Origin: an uncultured Sulfitobacter sp.
Lineage (GTDB): Bacteria > Pseudomonadota > Alphaproteobacteria > Rhodobacterales > Rhodobacteraceae
Direction: 5' to 3'
Length of the DNA: 59,064 nucleotides
NCBI GenBank assembly: GCA_913060815.1
Contig: CAJXSZ010000021.1
Span: 1-59,064, forward strand
The translations under genes and the position numbers were made by a program. Below are positions 24,405 through 33,641 of the stretch, one piece after another; position 1 is the stretch's first letter; the number at the start of each line of letters is the position of its first letter. Below the pieces are notes generated by a model that was given only the letters and a program-made list of their open reading frames with translations, had not been told where the DNA came from and ran no database searches.

Positions 24405-25409
24405 TTACGCGGGATCGGCAGACACGCGCACCATGCGCTTGCCTTTGTTGTCGCCGCCTAGAAGGCCGATCAGGGCCGAGGGCGCGTTCTCCAACCCTTC
24501 TACAATATCCTCTGTCACTTTGAGTTGGCCGCGTTCCATCATGCCTTGCATGGCGCGGATGGCTTTTGCGTCGTTATGCGCCCAATCCATCACGATGAAC
24601 CCTTCCATGCGCAAACGTTTGACTACGATCGCACCGGGCAGGTTGCGGGGGCCAGTGGGGTTGGTGCTCTCGTACTGGCTGATCGCGCCACAGCAAACCA
24701 CGCGCCCACGCTCGTTCATCAAGTTGAGCGCGGTTTCAAGGATCGTGCCGCCGACATTGTCGAAATAGACGTCGACCCCTTCAGGGCAGGCGGCGCGCAG
24801 AGCCTTGAACAGCCCGTCCGCGCGGTAGTCGATGCAGGCGTCAAAGCCGAACTGCTCCATCACCCAATCGCATTTCTCTTTGCCGCCCGCGATGCCCACA
24901 ACGCGACACCCAAGGCTTTTTGCGATCTGACCCACAAAACCGCCGACAGAGCCAGCCGCAGCGGAGACAAGCACAGTCTCCCCCGGTTGCGGTTGGCCTA
25001 CGGACATCAGACCGTGATAGGCGGTTTTGCCTGCGATCCCGAAGACCGACATAAGGTTGGACAGCTTTGGCACTTTTGGCAGCTTCTGGACCTTATGCGC
25101 TGGCATGGTGATGTAGTCCGACCACGTTGCCTCTGCGGCGACGACATCGCCCACATTTAGACGGGGGGAGTTGCTCTGCATCACTTCGCAGATGGCATAG
25201 GTCGGCATCGGATCGCCCGCATTTACGGCAGCGCGGTAGGTCGCGCCCTGCATCCACGATCGGTTGGCCGCATCAATGGACATCAAGATCACGCGCAACA
25301 GGACTTCGCCCTCGGCAGGGGTGGGCATGTCGGTTTCAGTCAGCTTGAAATTGTCGGGCGTAAGCGCCCCTTTTGGCAATTCGGCGACGACGATCTGGCG
25401 GTTTGTCAT
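24405..25409 (-). CDS. NADP-dependent oxidoreductase, CurA / leukotriene B4 dehydrogenase-like MDR
   Basis: The 334-residue medium-chain reductase begins MTNRQIVVAELPKGALTPD, the usual opening of CurA-like enal/enone reductases. The Rossmann fingerprint is in VLVSAAAGSVGGFVGQIAKSLG (about residues 155-176). VDVYFDNVGGTILETAL and RVVCCGAISQYE, typical of the 2-alkenal reductase group, follow. It has no catalytic zinc cysteines. It would reduce a carbon-carbon double bond conjugated to a carbonyl with NADPH. The start is the ATG at 25409, with AAGGA ahead; an upstream open frame reaches 25496. It diverges from a histidine phosphatase gene 43 bases away. Confidence 0.92.
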   Translation of the reverse strand: MTNRQIVVAELPKGALTPDNFKLTETDMPTPAEGEVLLRVILMSIDAANRSWMQGATYRAAVNAGDPMPTYAICEVMQSNSPRLNVGDVVAAEATWSDYITMPAHKVQKLPKVPKLSNLMSVFGIAGKTAYHGLMSVGQPQPGETVLVSAAAGSVGGFVGQIAKSLGCRVVGIAGGKEKCDWVMEQFGFDACIDYRADGLFKALRAACPEGVDVYFDNVGGTILETALNLMNERGRVVCCGAISQYESTNPTGPRNLPGAIVVKRLRMEGFIVMDWAHNDAKAIRAMQGMMERGQLKVTEDIVEGLENAPSALIGLLGGDNKGKRMVRVSADPA

Positions 25410-25452
25410 GTTTTGGTCCTTACTGGTGAAGAATAAATTGAAAGGGTGAGAT

Positions 25453-26106
25453 ATGAGTAACGAGGCGCGCCAACATAAGTTTGTCTTGCGGCCCAACGCT
25501 TGCGAGCTGCTGCTGATCCGCCACGGCGAGACTCAGGCGGCGGTGCGCGGTGAGATGTTTCCCATGATTGACGGTCAGGGTGATCCAGCGCTGCGCCCCG
25601 AAGGTGAGGCGCAGGCGCGCGCGGTTGCCGAGCGGCTGCGCCATGAGGCGCTGGCCGCGATTTACGTGACCACGATGCAGCGGACGCACCAGACGGCGGC
25701 GCCATTGGCCGCGGCACTCGGGCTGACGCCACGGGTCGAGGCGGATTTGCGCGAGGTGTTTCTGGGCGACTGGGACGGCGGCGAGTTCCGTTTTCGCGCA
25801 GCCGAGAATGACCCCGCGTTCTTGCGCGCGCGGGAAAAGGAGTGTTGGGGCGAGTTGCCCAATGCGGAAACGTTTTCTGCGTTGCAAGCCCGCGTGGTAC
25901 GAGGCTTGGAGCGGATTGCGGCGGCTCATGCAGGCGAGAGCGTTGCCGTGGTTGTACATGGCGGCGTAGTCGGTGCGGCGCTGGCCTATGTCGCGGGGTC
26001 GCGCAATTTCGGATTCAATGGTGCTGACAACGGCTCCATCAGCCGCATTGTAATGGGCCCCGAAGGCAACATCCTGCGCGGGTTCAACGATGTGGCGCAC
26101 CTGTAA
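25453..26106 (+). CDS. Histidine phosphatase family protein
   Basis: The 217-residue protein has the phosphohistidine motif LLIRHGET near residues 20-27. The second catalytic site is in VAVVVHGGVVGAAL, and the acidic proton donor is probably in LREVFLGDWDGGEF. Members remove phosphate from sugars, nucleotides or proteins; the substrate here is unknown. It stands alone on the plus strand between two minus-strand MDR genes. A second gene of the same fold (33642) sits beside the APH-type kinase in the same catabolic region. Its GC content is a little higher than its neighbours, with many GCG and CGC codons. Confidence 0.9.
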   Translation: MSNEARQHKFVLRPNACELLLIRHGETQAAVRGEMFPMIDGQGDPALRPEGEAQARAVAERLRHEALAAIYVTTMQRTHQTAAPLAAALGLTPRVEADLREVFLGDWDGGEFRFRAAENDPAFLRAREKECWGELPNAETFSALQARVVRGLERIAAAHAGESVAVVVHGGVVGAALAYVAGSRNFGFNGADNGSISRIVMGPEGNILRGFNDVAHL

Positions 26107-26147
26107 GGCGCGCCACCTGGTCTTATGTCCAGAGCCGTTCACGGTCT

Positions 26148-27146
26148 TTAATCGACGTCCAGAACGACTTTGCCCTGTACCTTGCGGTCCATCATGAGGT
26201 TCAGCGCATCGGCTGCTTTCTCCAGCGGGAAGCGTGCGGAGATGCGCGGCTTGATCTGGCCATCGGCATACATGCGGAACAGATCGGCCATGTTCTCGGC
26301 GTGCTTGGCCGGCTCTGCCACCGTGTGCGCGCCCCAAAAGACGCCAACGATTTGGCAGCCTTTGAGCAGCGTCAGGTTGAGCGGAATTTTCGGGATGCCC
26401 GCGGGAAAGCCCACGACGAGGAAACGCCCGTTCCACGCCAGTGCGCGTATAGCTGGCTCGGCGTAGGCACCGCCTACAGCATCATAGACCACATCTACAC
26501 CGCCGCCGCCCGACAGCTTCTTGATTTCGGCGCTAAACGCTTTTTGGGCATCGCGGTCGTCCATATCGCGGGTGTAAATAATCGTCTCGTCCGCACCCAG
26601 ATCGCGGCAGAACTGCGCCTTTTCCTCGGAGCTGACGGCAGCGATCACGCGTGCGCCAGCGGCCTTGCCCAGCTCGATCGCGGCAGCACCTACACCACCT
26701 GCTGCACCAAGGATGAGCAGCGATTCGCCCGCCTTGATTTCCGCACGGTTCTTGAGCGCGTGATGCGAGGTACCGTAGGTCAGCACCAAACATGACGCTT
26801 CGTCATATGGCATCGCGTCAGGGATCTTCATCACGCGGCCTGCGTCGATACACAGATGAGTCGCAAAGCCGCCAAAACCTGTCATGGCCAATACACGGTC
26901 GCCCACGGAAAGGCCTGTTACACCTTCGCCGAGTGTCTCGATCTCACCCGCAATTTCACCACCCGGCGCAAAGGGGCGCGGTGGCTTCATTTGGTACATG
27001 TCCCTTATAATCAAGGTATCGGGGAAGTTTAGCCCAGCTGCGCGCACGCGGATGCGGACTTGGCCCTTGGTGGGCTCAGGCGCGTCCATATCGGTCAACT
27101 TGAGGGTTTCCGGGCCGCCGGGCTCATGGCTCAACATCGCTTTCAT
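26148..27146 (-). CDS. NADPH:quinone oxidoreductase family MDR
   Basis: The 332-residue zinc-free MDR has the N-terminal MKAMLSHEPGGPETLKL. The groove sequence is GLNFPDTLIIRDMYQMKP, the nucleotide-binding LLILGAAGGVGAAAIELGKAAG lies near residues 142-163, and VDVVYDAVGGAYAEPAI follows. It resembles quinone reductases encoded beside acyl-CoA dehydrogenases in alphaproteobacteria. It is cytoplasmic and uses NADPH to reduce an enone or enoyl substrate. The ATG at 27146 with GGAG ahead is preferred to a longer open frame to 27299. It diverges from the acyl-CoA dehydrogenase pair across 138 bases that hold a palindromic operator-like site. Confidence 0.92.
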   Translation of the reverse strand: MKAMLSHEPGGPETLKLTDMDAPEPTKGQVRIRVRAAGLNFPDTLIIRDMYQMKPPRPFAPGGEIAGEIETLGEGVTGLSVGDRVLAMTGFGGFATHLCIDAGRVMKIPDAMPYDEASCLVLTYGTSHHALKNRAEIKAGESLLILGAAGGVGAAAIELGKAAGARVIAAVSSEEKAQFCRDLGADETIIYTRDMDDRDAQKAFSAEIKKLSGGGGVDVVYDAVGGAYAEPAIRALAWNGRFLVVGFPAGIPKIPLNLTLLKGCQIVGVFWGAHTVAEPAKHAENMADLFRMYADGQIKPRISARFPLEKAADALNLMMDRKVQGKVVLDVD

Positions 27147-27223
27147 CGTGGCATCTCCTGTGTATGATTTGGCGTGTAATGGGCCAGTGCAACTCGGTCT
27201 TGTCAATCGAATTTCGAAATGCA

Positions 27224-27240
27224 ATTCTGCTGTGCGGAAT
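27224..27240. promoter_or_regulatory. IclR-type operator candidate before the acyl-CoA dehydrogenase pair
   Basis: ATTCTGC-TGT-GCGGAAT is a dyad with one mismatch per arm, in the divergent promoter region. It is nearly the same as TTCCGC-ACA-GCGGAA downstream of iclR at 36179-36193. IclR-family operators often take the form TTCCGCnnnGCGGAA. A second palindrome, ATTTCGAAAT, is at 27211-27220. Confidence 0.55.
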
Positions 27241-27284
27241 GGTGGCCCGCAAGAGGCGCCGCGCGATAAACGGGAGGAATATGA

Positions 27285-28451
27285 ATGTCGGATGGCCAAA
27301 CAGATGCCGATTTTCGCGCGGGCTTGCGCGACTGGTTAGAGGCAAATTGCCCTGAGCAAATGCGCGACAGCGGTACCAGCGAGAGTGCGATTTGCTGGGG
27401 CGGCAAGAACTGGGAGTTTTCCTCACCCGAGCAGAAGCTATGGCTCGAGCGGTGCGCGGCCAAAGGGTATACCGTGCCGACGTGGCCTGTTGAATATGGC
27501 GGCGCGGGAATGACCCGTGATCAGGAAAAAGTCTTCCATGAGGAGATGAACCGCATCAACGCGCGCAGCCCGCTGCAAAGCTTTGGTATCTGGATGCTGG
27601 GGCCTGCGCTTTTGCACTTTGGCAGCCATGAGCAGAAGCTTGAATACTTGCCTCCTATTGCACGCGGCGAAGTGCGCTGGTGTCAGGGATACAGTGAGCC
27701 AGGCGCGGGGTCGGACCTCGCGAATGTGCAGACTTACGGCGAGGATAAGGGTGATCACTGGCTGGTGAATGGTCAGAAGATATGGACCTCCTACGCCGAC
27801 AAAGCCGACCAGATTTTCGCGCTTGTGCGCACGGACCGTGACGCGAAGAAGCACCTCGGCATTTCTTTCCTTCTTATCGATATGGAAGATGCCGGCGTAG
27901 AGACACGGCCCATCAAGATGATCAGTGGCATTTCGCCCTTCTGCGAGACGTTCTTTACCGATGTAAAAGTACCAAAGGACCGTATCGTCGGTACACCGAA
28001 CCGCGGCTGGGATGTGGCCAAATATCTGCTGACGCATGAGAGGGAGATGATCTCTGGCTCGGGCGCTCTCGAGAGCGGCGGGCGTGCTTTGGGTGCGGTT
28101 CTGACCGACACGCTTGAGCAACTGGACGCGACTCTCAAGGCCGATGCGATGCGCTGTGAAATCGACGCGCTTGCCATGGGCCTGACGCTGGAGCGGTATA
28201 AGGATCAGGCCGAGGCAGGGCAGGGTGCTGGTGATGCTTCTGCCATGCTCAAATACATGGGGACCGAGCTGAACAAGCAGCGCCATGAATTGATGATGAG
28301 TGCGGGCGGCTCTGCGGCGCTCGAGTGGGATGGCGATGTGGGTAACCGTGCAGGCGACTGGCTGCGCACCAAAGCGAACAGTATTGAGGGGGGCACATCA
28401 GAAGTGATGTTGTCGATTGTTTCACGCCGTGTATTGGGGTTGCCAGCATGA
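27285..28451 (+). CDS. Acyl-CoA dehydrogenase, alpha-type subunit of a probable heteromer
   Basis: The 388-residue flavoprotein has the N-terminal helical domain and the middle beta domain with GYSEPGAGSDLANVQT (FAD and substrate contacts) and the C-terminal IEGGTSEVMLSIVSRRVLGLP. It would introduce a 2,3-double bond in an acyl-CoA. GGGAGG precedes the ATG. It overlaps the next acyl-CoA dehydrogenase gene by four bases. Pairs of adjacent, different-length ACADs such as this form alpha2beta2 enzymes in steroid and terpenoid side-chain degradation, so a bulky or branched acyl-CoA substrate is plausible. Electrons would go to ETF. Confidence 0.92.
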   Translation: MSDGQTDADFRAGLRDWLEANCPEQMRDSGTSESAICWGGKNWEFSSPEQKLWLERCAAKGYTVPTWPVEYGGAGMTRDQEKVFHEEMNRINARSPLQSFGIWMLGPALLHFGSHEQKLEYLPPIARGEVRWCQGYSEPGAGSDLANVQTYGEDKGDHWLVNGQKIWTSYADKADQIFALVRTDRDAKKHLGISFLLIDMEDAGVETRPIKMISGISPFCETFFTDVKVPKDRIVGTPNRGWDVAKYLLTHEREMISGSGALESGGRALGAVLTDTLEQLDATLKADAMRCEIDALAMGLTLERYKDQAEAGQGAGDASAMLKYMGTELNKQRHELMMSAGGSAALEWDGDVGNRAGDWLRTKANSIEGGTSEVMLSIVSRRVLGLPA

Positions 28452-29563
28452 GTAAACTTGTGATGACCGAAGAAGAGACGATGCTTGCCGATATGGCGCG
28501 TGGGTTTCTGGATGGCGCGGCTCCTGTGAGTGCGTTCCGCAAAATGCGTGACGAAGGGCTGACCCACGATGCGGCGCTTTGGAAAGAGATGGCCGAGATG
28601 GGCTGGGCTGGTGTTTTGGTGCCAGAAGAGGCTGGCGGCTCCGACATGGGATATGCCGCCGCTAATGTGATCGCGCGCGAGATGGGCAAGACGCTGGCCG
28701 TCTCTCCGTTTCTGAGCACGGCGGTGATGGCCGCTACCGCGCTGCGGCAGGTGAGCGATGCGCGCGCTAATGCGGCGCTGGCCAAGATTGCAAGCGGTGA
28801 CGTAACCTATGCTTTGGCCGTGGATGAGGGGATCAAGCACGACCCTGACGCTACCGCGATGGAAGCACGCGCTGACGGCAATGGGTTTCGTCTGACGGGC
28901 AAGAAGACATTTGTTGTCGACGGGGCCATGGCGGATCGCCTGCTGGTGCTGGCCAAGACGGCCGACGGCCTGACCCTGTTTGATATTCCGGCTGACCGTG
29001 CAGGCATCACGCGGACTCAGTCCAACATGATTGACGCGCGCGATGCGGCCAAGATCGATTTCGCAGACGTCGAGGCAACGGGCGAGGATGTGCTTGGACA
29101 GGTGGACAACGCCATGACCGTGCTGCGCCCTGCGTTGCGGGCTGGTCAGGCGGCATTGGCTGCGGAAATGGCAGGCCTCTCGGCGGGAGCGTTCGATATG
29201 ACTGTCGGCTATCTCAAAGAGCGCAAGCAGTTCGGCACCGAGATCGGTCGCTTCCAAGCCCTGCAGCACCGCGCTGCCCATCTGTGGTGCGAGACGGAGT
29301 TGACGGCGAGCGCGATCCTCAATGCAGGCCGCATGATGGATAGCGATCCCGAGAATGCCGAGCTTGCTGTTTCCCTTGCCAAGGCCAAGGCGACCGCCAC
29401 TGCAACGCTTGCCGTTCAGGAAGGCGTGCAAATGCACGGCGGCATCGGCATGACAGACGCCTATGATATGGGCTTTTATATGAAACGCGCGCGGGTCGGC
29501 GCGGAATGGCTGGGCGACTACAGCTACCACGCGGAAAAAGTTGCCGCATCGAGAGGGTTCTGA
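28448..29563 (+). CDS. Acyl-CoA dehydrogenase, beta-type subunit of a probable heteromer
   Basis: The 371-residue protein has the ACAD fold but a weaker FAD middle domain: the usual YxxTEPxAGSD is degenerate (VTYALAVDEGIKHDPDA). The C-terminal helical domain keeps FGTEIGRFQALQHRAAHLW and VQMHGGIGMTDAYDMGFYMKRA. This asymmetry is typical of the second chain of heteromeric ACADs, in which the two chains share one active site. Its ATG overlaps the stop of the previous gene (ATGA), which supports equal production. It is followed by an SDR gene after two bases. Confidence 0.9.
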   Translation: MSKLVMTEEETMLADMARGFLDGAAPVSAFRKMRDEGLTHDAALWKEMAEMGWAGVLVPEEAGGSDMGYAAANVIAREMGKTLAVSPFLSTAVMAATALRQVSDARANAALAKIASGDVTYALAVDEGIKHDPDATAMEARADGNGFRLTGKKTFVVDGAMADRLLVLAKTADGLTLFDIPADRAGITRTQSNMIDARDAAKIDFADVEATGEDVLGQVDNAMTVLRPALRAGQAALAAEMAGLSAGAFDMTVGYLKERKQFGTEIGRFQALQHRAAHLWCETELTASAILNAGRMMDSDPENAELAVSLAKAKATATATLAVQEGVQMHGGIGMTDAYDMGFYMKRARVGAEWLGDYSYHAEKVAASRGF

Positions 29564-29565
29564 GC

Positions 29566-30387
29566 ATGGATATTCAAACGCTGTTTGGTCTGGACGGAAA
29601 GGTTGCGCTGGTCACTGGCGGGGCAACGGGCATCGGACGCATGGCCGCCGAAAGCTTGATGCGCGCAGGTGCCACAGTGCTGATCGCAAGCCGCAAAGGC
29701 GATGCTTGCGAAGCCGTGGCAAAAGAGCTCAATGCGCTGGGAGCATCCGGCAAGGTTGTTGGGTTCGCAGGAGATGTCGGCACGGAGGAAGGCGTCGATG
29801 CGCTGGTGGCTGCGGTGAAGTCGCATACGGACAAGCTCGATATCCTAATGAACAACGCAGGCATCACATGGGGCGCGCCGATGGGTGAATTCCCGTTCAA
29901 GGCCTGGTCCAAAGTCATGGATGTAAACGTTGCAGGCATGTTTGACCTGACGCAAAAGCTGCTCCCGATGCTGCGTGCGAGCGGCAGTGTTGATGACCCC
30001 GCGCGGGTGATCAACGTAGGCTCGGTCATGGGCGAGCGGGAGATGGGCGATGGTGCCTACAGCTATTCCATGTCCAAGGCCGCAGTGCACCATATGACCA
30101 AGATACTGGGTAAAGAGCTGGCGGGGGACGCGATCACAGTTAACGCGCTGGCCCCTGGCCCGTTTGTGAGCCGCATGACAGCATTCGCAACCCATGATGA
30201 GGACATGCGCAGCAAGGTGGGCGATGATGTGCCGCTCAAACGTGTGGGTCGTGACGAGGATATTGGCGGCTGCATGTTATTCCTGTGCGGGCGCGGTGGT
30301 GCATATATCACAGGCGCTGTGATCCCTGTGTCAGGTGGTATCAATGTGATGTCTGGCCCAAATATCTTTGAACAGGCACTTCACTGA
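29566..30387 (+). CDS. Short-chain dehydrogenase/reductase (SDR)
   Basis: The 273-residue classical SDR has the cofactor motif TGGATGIGR (about residues 17-25) and NNAG near residue 96. The catalytic Tyr and Lys are in YSYSMSKAAVHHMTK, and the C-terminus has GAVIPVSGGINV. It would oxidise or reduce a hydroxyl on a CoA ester or related intermediate with NAD(P). The ATG at 29566 is used; a longer frame to 29506 overlaps the ACAD gene. Its stop overlaps the ATG of the next SDR gene by one base. The substrate is unknown; the operon suggests a role in beta-oxidation-like chemistry. Confidence 0.92.
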   Translation: MDIQTLFGLDGKVALVTGGATGIGRMAAESLMRAGATVLIASRKGDACEAVAKELNALGASGKVVGFAGDVGTEEGVDALVAAVKSHTDKLDILMNNAGITWGAPMGEFPFKAWSKVMDVNVAGMFDLTQKLLPMLRASGSVDDPARVINVGSVMGEREMGDGAYSYSMSKAAVHHMTKILGKELAGDAITVNALAPGPFVSRMTAFATHDEDMRSKVGDDVPLKRVGRDEDIGGCMLFLCGRGGAYITGAVIPVSGGINVMSGPNIFEQALH

Positions 30388-31310
30388 TGGCGATTTCGTT
30401 CAAAGACCGCGTGGCGATCGTTACGGGCGCAGGTGTTGGCCTTGGTCGGTGCCATGCCCTCGGATTGGCTGCACGCGGTGCCAAGGTCGTGGTCAATGAT
30501 CTGGGCGTCTCCCGTGATGGTACGGGCCAATCCTCGGAGGCTGCGCTGAGCGTCGTTGAAGAGATCAAGGCTATGGGTGGCGAAGCCATGGCCCACGGTG
30601 CCGATGTCAGTGATGAGGATGCGGTCAAGGATATGGTCGCTCAGGCGATGGACGCATGGGGACGTATCGATATTTGCGTCAACAACGCAGGCATCCTGAT
30701 GGACAAGACATTTGCCAAGATGGAGATGTCTGCCTTCCGCAAAGTCGTCGATGTGCACCTGATCGGCACGGCCAATGTGGCACATGCCTGTTGGCCGATT
30801 ATGCGGGAGCAGAAGTATGGGCGTATTGCGCTTACCACTTCAGCCTCGGGGATGTATGGCAACTTCGGACAGTCCAACTATGGTGCGGCGAAGGCTGCTA
30901 TGCTGGGGCTGATGAATGTCCTGCATATGGAAGGGGCGCGCGACAACATCCGCGTCAATACGCTGGCCCCGACGGCTGCCACGCGCATGACCGCTGATCT
31001 GCTGCCTGCCGAGGCACAAGAGCTACTCGCCCCCGAAACGATCACCCCAGGCCTGCTCTATCTGGTGAGTGAAGATGCGCCGTCTCAAGTGATGCTCGGC
31101 GCAGGTGCAGGCAGCTTTGCGGAGACGCGGATCTATGAGACCCAAGGCATTACGCTAATGGGTGACGACAACACACCCGAGACCGTGGCCGCCCGCTTTG
31201 CGGAAATCCGCGACGAGACGAACCAACAACAACTGGGCGATGCTTTCGGCCAGACCAAGAAATACGCCCTCAATGCAGCAAAGGCCAAAGGCCTGAAGCT
31301 CGACTGGTAA
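30387..31310 (+). CDS. SDR of the 17-beta-HSD type 4 / multifunctional-enzyme-like group
   Basis: The 307-residue SDR begins MAISFKDRVAIVTGAGVGLGR. It has VVVNDLG after the first strand, NNAGILMDKTFAKM, the catalytic SNYGAAKAAMLG, and a longer C-terminal extension (about residues 255-307). This matches the dehydrogenase part of peroxisomal multifunctional enzyme type 2 (HSD17B4), which oxidises (3R)-hydroxyacyl-CoA. A MaoC-type hydratase in the same region (23912) would be the partner activity. The stop and start share one base with the previous SDR. The thiolase gene follows after 15 bases. Confidence 0.9.
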   Translation: MAISFKDRVAIVTGAGVGLGRCHALGLAARGAKVVVNDLGVSRDGTGQSSEAALSVVEEIKAMGGEAMAHGADVSDEDAVKDMVAQAMDAWGRIDICVNNAGILMDKTFAKMEMSAFRKVVDVHLIGTANVAHACWPIMREQKYGRIALTTSASGMYGNFGQSNYGAAKAAMLGLMNVLHMEGARDNIRVNTLAPTAATRMTADLLPAEAQELLAPETITPGLLYLVSEDAPSQVMLGAGAGSFAETRIYETQGITLMGDDNTPETVAARFAEIRDETNQQQLGDAFGQTKKYALNAAKAKGLKLDW

Positions 31311-31325
31311 ACTAGGAGAAAGACT

Positions 31326-32522
31326 ATGCGCGACGCAGTAATCGTATCCACGGCACGTACCCCGATTGGCAAAGCCTATCGCGGTGCCTTTAACAACACG
31401 ACACCCCAAGCGCTTAGCGCCCATGCGATCGAGCATGCGGTCAAGCGTGCAGGCGTTGACCCTTCCGAGATCTCCGATGTGGTCTGGGGCTCCGCGCTCC
31501 AGCAGGGCCATTCAGGCGGCAACATCGCGCGTCAGGCGGCGATCCGTGCAGGTTTGCCCGTAACGGTGGCTGGTATGTCGCTCGACCGTCAGTGCGCCAG
31601 CGGCATGATGGCAATTGCTACGGCGGCCAAACAGGTTGTGATGGATGGCATGGATGTCGTCATCGGCGGTGGCTCTGAGAGCATCTCGATGGTGCAAACG
31701 CCCGAGATGCGCGTCAAGGGCGACCCTTGGCTCAAGGAAAACAAGCCCGAGATCTATATGTCGATGCTGGAAACAGCCGAGACTGTTGCCGCGCGTTACA
31801 ACGTCAGCCGCGAACGTCAGGACGCCTACGCTGCCGAGAGCCAGAAGCGTACCCATGAGGCGCAGGAGGCAGGCAAGCTCGACGATGAAGTCGTGGCCAT
31901 GACGACGAAGATGATGGTCCAGAACAAAGAGACTAAAGAGATCACCGAACATGAGGTGACCCTCAGCAAGGACGAAGGCAACCGCCCCTCGACGACTGAA
32001 GAAAGCCTCGCGGGCCTCCAGCCTGTATTCAAAGACGGCATTCACATCAAAGAGGGCAAGTTCATCACAGCGGGCAACGCGTCCCAGTTGAGCGATGGTG
32101 CATCTGCCTCCGTTGTTATGGAAGCGAAGAAGGCCGAGCAGCTCGGCCTCCAGCCGTTGGGCCGCTACGTAGGCGTGATGGCCGCAGGGCTCGAGCCCGA
32201 CGAGATGGGCATCGGCCCGATCTATGCCGTGCCGAAACTGCTGGCAGCACATGGCCTCAAGATGGACGATATCGGCCTTTGGGAGCTGAACGAGGCATTC
32301 GCCGTACAGGTGATCCACTCAGCGGACGTGCTGGGCATTCCCTACGAGAACCTCAATGTGAATGGTGGAGCCATTTCCATCGGCCACCCTTACGGCATGT
32401 CAGGTGCGCGCATGGTCGGTCACGCACTGATCGAGGGCAAGCGCCGCGGTGTAAAATACGTTGTCTGCACAATGTGCGTCGGCGGCGGCATGGGTGCAGC
32501 GGGCTTGTTTGAAGTTCTCTGA
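31326..32522 (+). CDS. Acetyl-CoA C-acyltransferase (thiolase)
   Basis: The 398-residue thiolase has the nucleophilic Cys in [13 protein letters not shown] near residue 89. The catalytic His is in [15 protein letters not shown] near residue 351, and the second Cys is in [18 protein letters not shown] near residue 382. It cleaves a 3-oxoacyl-CoA with CoA, releasing acetyl-CoA (or propionyl-CoA). It follows the SDR pair and completes a beta-oxidation set with the ACAD pair, MaoC hydratase and HSD17B4-like SDR. GGAG precedes the ATG. A GC-rich hairpin comes after it. Confidence 0.95.
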   Translation: MRDAVIVSTARTPIGKAYRGAFNNTTPQALSAHAIEHAVKRAGVDPSEISDVVWGSALQQGHSGGNIARQAAIRAGLPVTVAGMSLDRQCASGMMAIATAAKQVVMDGMDVVIGGGSESISMVQTPEMRVKGDPWLKENKPEIYMSMLETAETVAARYNVSRERQDAYAAESQKRTHEAQEAGKLDDEVVAMTTKMMVQNKETKEITEHEVTLSKDEGNRPSTTEESLAGLQPVFKDGIHIKEGKFITAGNASQLSDGASASVVMEAKKAEQLGLQPLGRYVGVMAAGLEPDEMGIGPIYAVPKLLAAHGLKMDDIGLWELNEAFAVQVIHSADVLGIPYENLNVNGGAISIGHPYGMSGARMVGHALIEGKRRGVKYVVCTMCVGGGMGAAGLFEVL

Positions 32523-32544
32523 TCCTTGCGATTTGCAAACAAAC

Positions 32545-32564
32545 GGGGCGGGTTTACCCGCCCC
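32545..32564 (+). repeat. GC-rich intercistronic hairpin without a T tract
   Basis: GGGGCGGG-TTTA-CCCGCCCC is a perfect 8-bp stem. CTCACGATC follows and there is no run of T, so it is a weak terminator at best. It may act as a 3' stabiliser of the thiolase mRNA. Confidence 0.6.
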
Positions 32565-32594
32565 CTCACGATCAACATGACATCTGGAGGCTCC

Positions 32595-33587
32595 ATGGCC
32601 CGTTCCGACTCTCATTTGCCAAAAGCGCTGCAAGGGCTGCGCATCCCTCTGATCGCATCGCCTCTGTTCATCATCTCGGTACCCAAGCTGGTGATTGCGC
32701 AATGCAAGGCGGGCATCGTCGGATCCTTCCCCGCACTCAACGCACGTGAAGCCGAGGGCGAGCCACCGCTGCTCGATGCATGGCTGACAGAGATCAAGGA
32801 AGAGCTGGACCGCCATAACCAAGCGAACCCGGACACACCCGCGGCCCCCTTCGCGATCAACCAGATCGTTCACCGCTCCAACAGCCGGCTTGAGCGTGAT
32901 CTGGAAATCGCCGTCAAACACGAGGTCCCGATCTGGATCACGTCGCTGGGTGCGCGTGTCGAGGTGAACGAAGCTGCGCATTCTTGCGGCGGCATCGTTC
33001 TACACGACATCATCAACAACAAATTCGCCAAGAAAGCCGTGGAAAAAGGCGCTGACGGTCTGGTTGCCGTCGCCGCAGGCGCAGGCGGCCACGCAGGCCA
33101 GCAATCGCCCTTTGCTTTGGTCAATGAAATCCGTGAGTGGTACGAGGGTCCAATTGCCCTTTCAGGATCGATCGCTACAGGACAATCCCTGCTTGCTGCA
33201 CGGGCAATGGGCGCAGACCTTGGCTATGCAGGCTCGCCTTTTATTGCCACGGAAGAAGCAAACGCGGACCAAGCCTACAAGGATATGATCGTCGATTCTG
33301 GAGCGGATGACATCGTTTATTCGTCACTCTTCACAGGCGTTTGGGGCAACTACCTCAAAGGATCGGTGAAGAACGCAGGTATGGACCCGGATAACCTGCC
33401 CACCGCCGATGCCTCCTCAATGAACTTCGGCGCCGACCGCGAAAAGCCAAAAGCATGGAAAACCATCTGGGGATCGGGTCAGGGGATTGGCGCTGTCAAA
33501 TCCGTAGGCCCCGCTGGAGCAATTGTGGACCGCATGGCAGACGAATACTTCGCCGCAGGCAAAAAACTGGCTGCAGAGTTCTCTTGA
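32595..33587 (+). CDS. Nitronate monooxygenase family protein
   Basis: The 330-residue FMN-dependent TIM-barrel protein starts with LPKALQGLRIPLIASPLFIIS. It has GIVGSFPALNA, the phosphate-binding GADGLVAVAAGAGGHAGQQSP with the conserved His, and ALSGSIATGQSLLAARAMGADL. The fold is shared by nitronate monooxygenases (2-nitropropane dioxygenases) and the enoyl-ACP reductase FabK. In acyl-CoA catabolic clusters such proteins may act as enoyl reductases, so the standard name may be wrong for this gene. The ATG at 32595 has GGAGG four bases ahead. It lies between the thiolase and a histidine phosphatase on the same strand. Confidence 0.88.
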   Translation: MARSDSHLPKALQGLRIPLIASPLFIISVPKLVIAQCKAGIVGSFPALNAREAEGEPPLLDAWLTEIKEELDRHNQANPDTPAAPFAINQIVHRSNSRLERDLEIAVKHEVPIWITSLGARVEVNEAAHSCGGIVLHDIINNKFAKKAVEKGADGLVAVAAGAGGHAGQQSPFALVNEIREWYEGPIALSGSIATGQSLLAARAMGADLGYAGSPFIATEEANADQAYKDMIVDSGADDIVYSSLFTGVWGNYLKGSVKNAGMDPDNLPTADASSMNFGADREKPKAWKTIWGSGQGIGAVKSVGPAGAIVDRMADEYFAAGKKLAAEFS

Positions 33588-33641
33588 TGCACCACCGCCT
33601 TCCCCTCATCCCACCCTATCCAGCAGGCGCGCGGGTAGTCG

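Noticed and set aside
28205..29530. 441-codon minus-strand ORF antisense to the acyl-CoA dehydrogenase pair
   Set aside because: It is a shadow frame, His- and Arg-rich, without a ribosome site or known domain.
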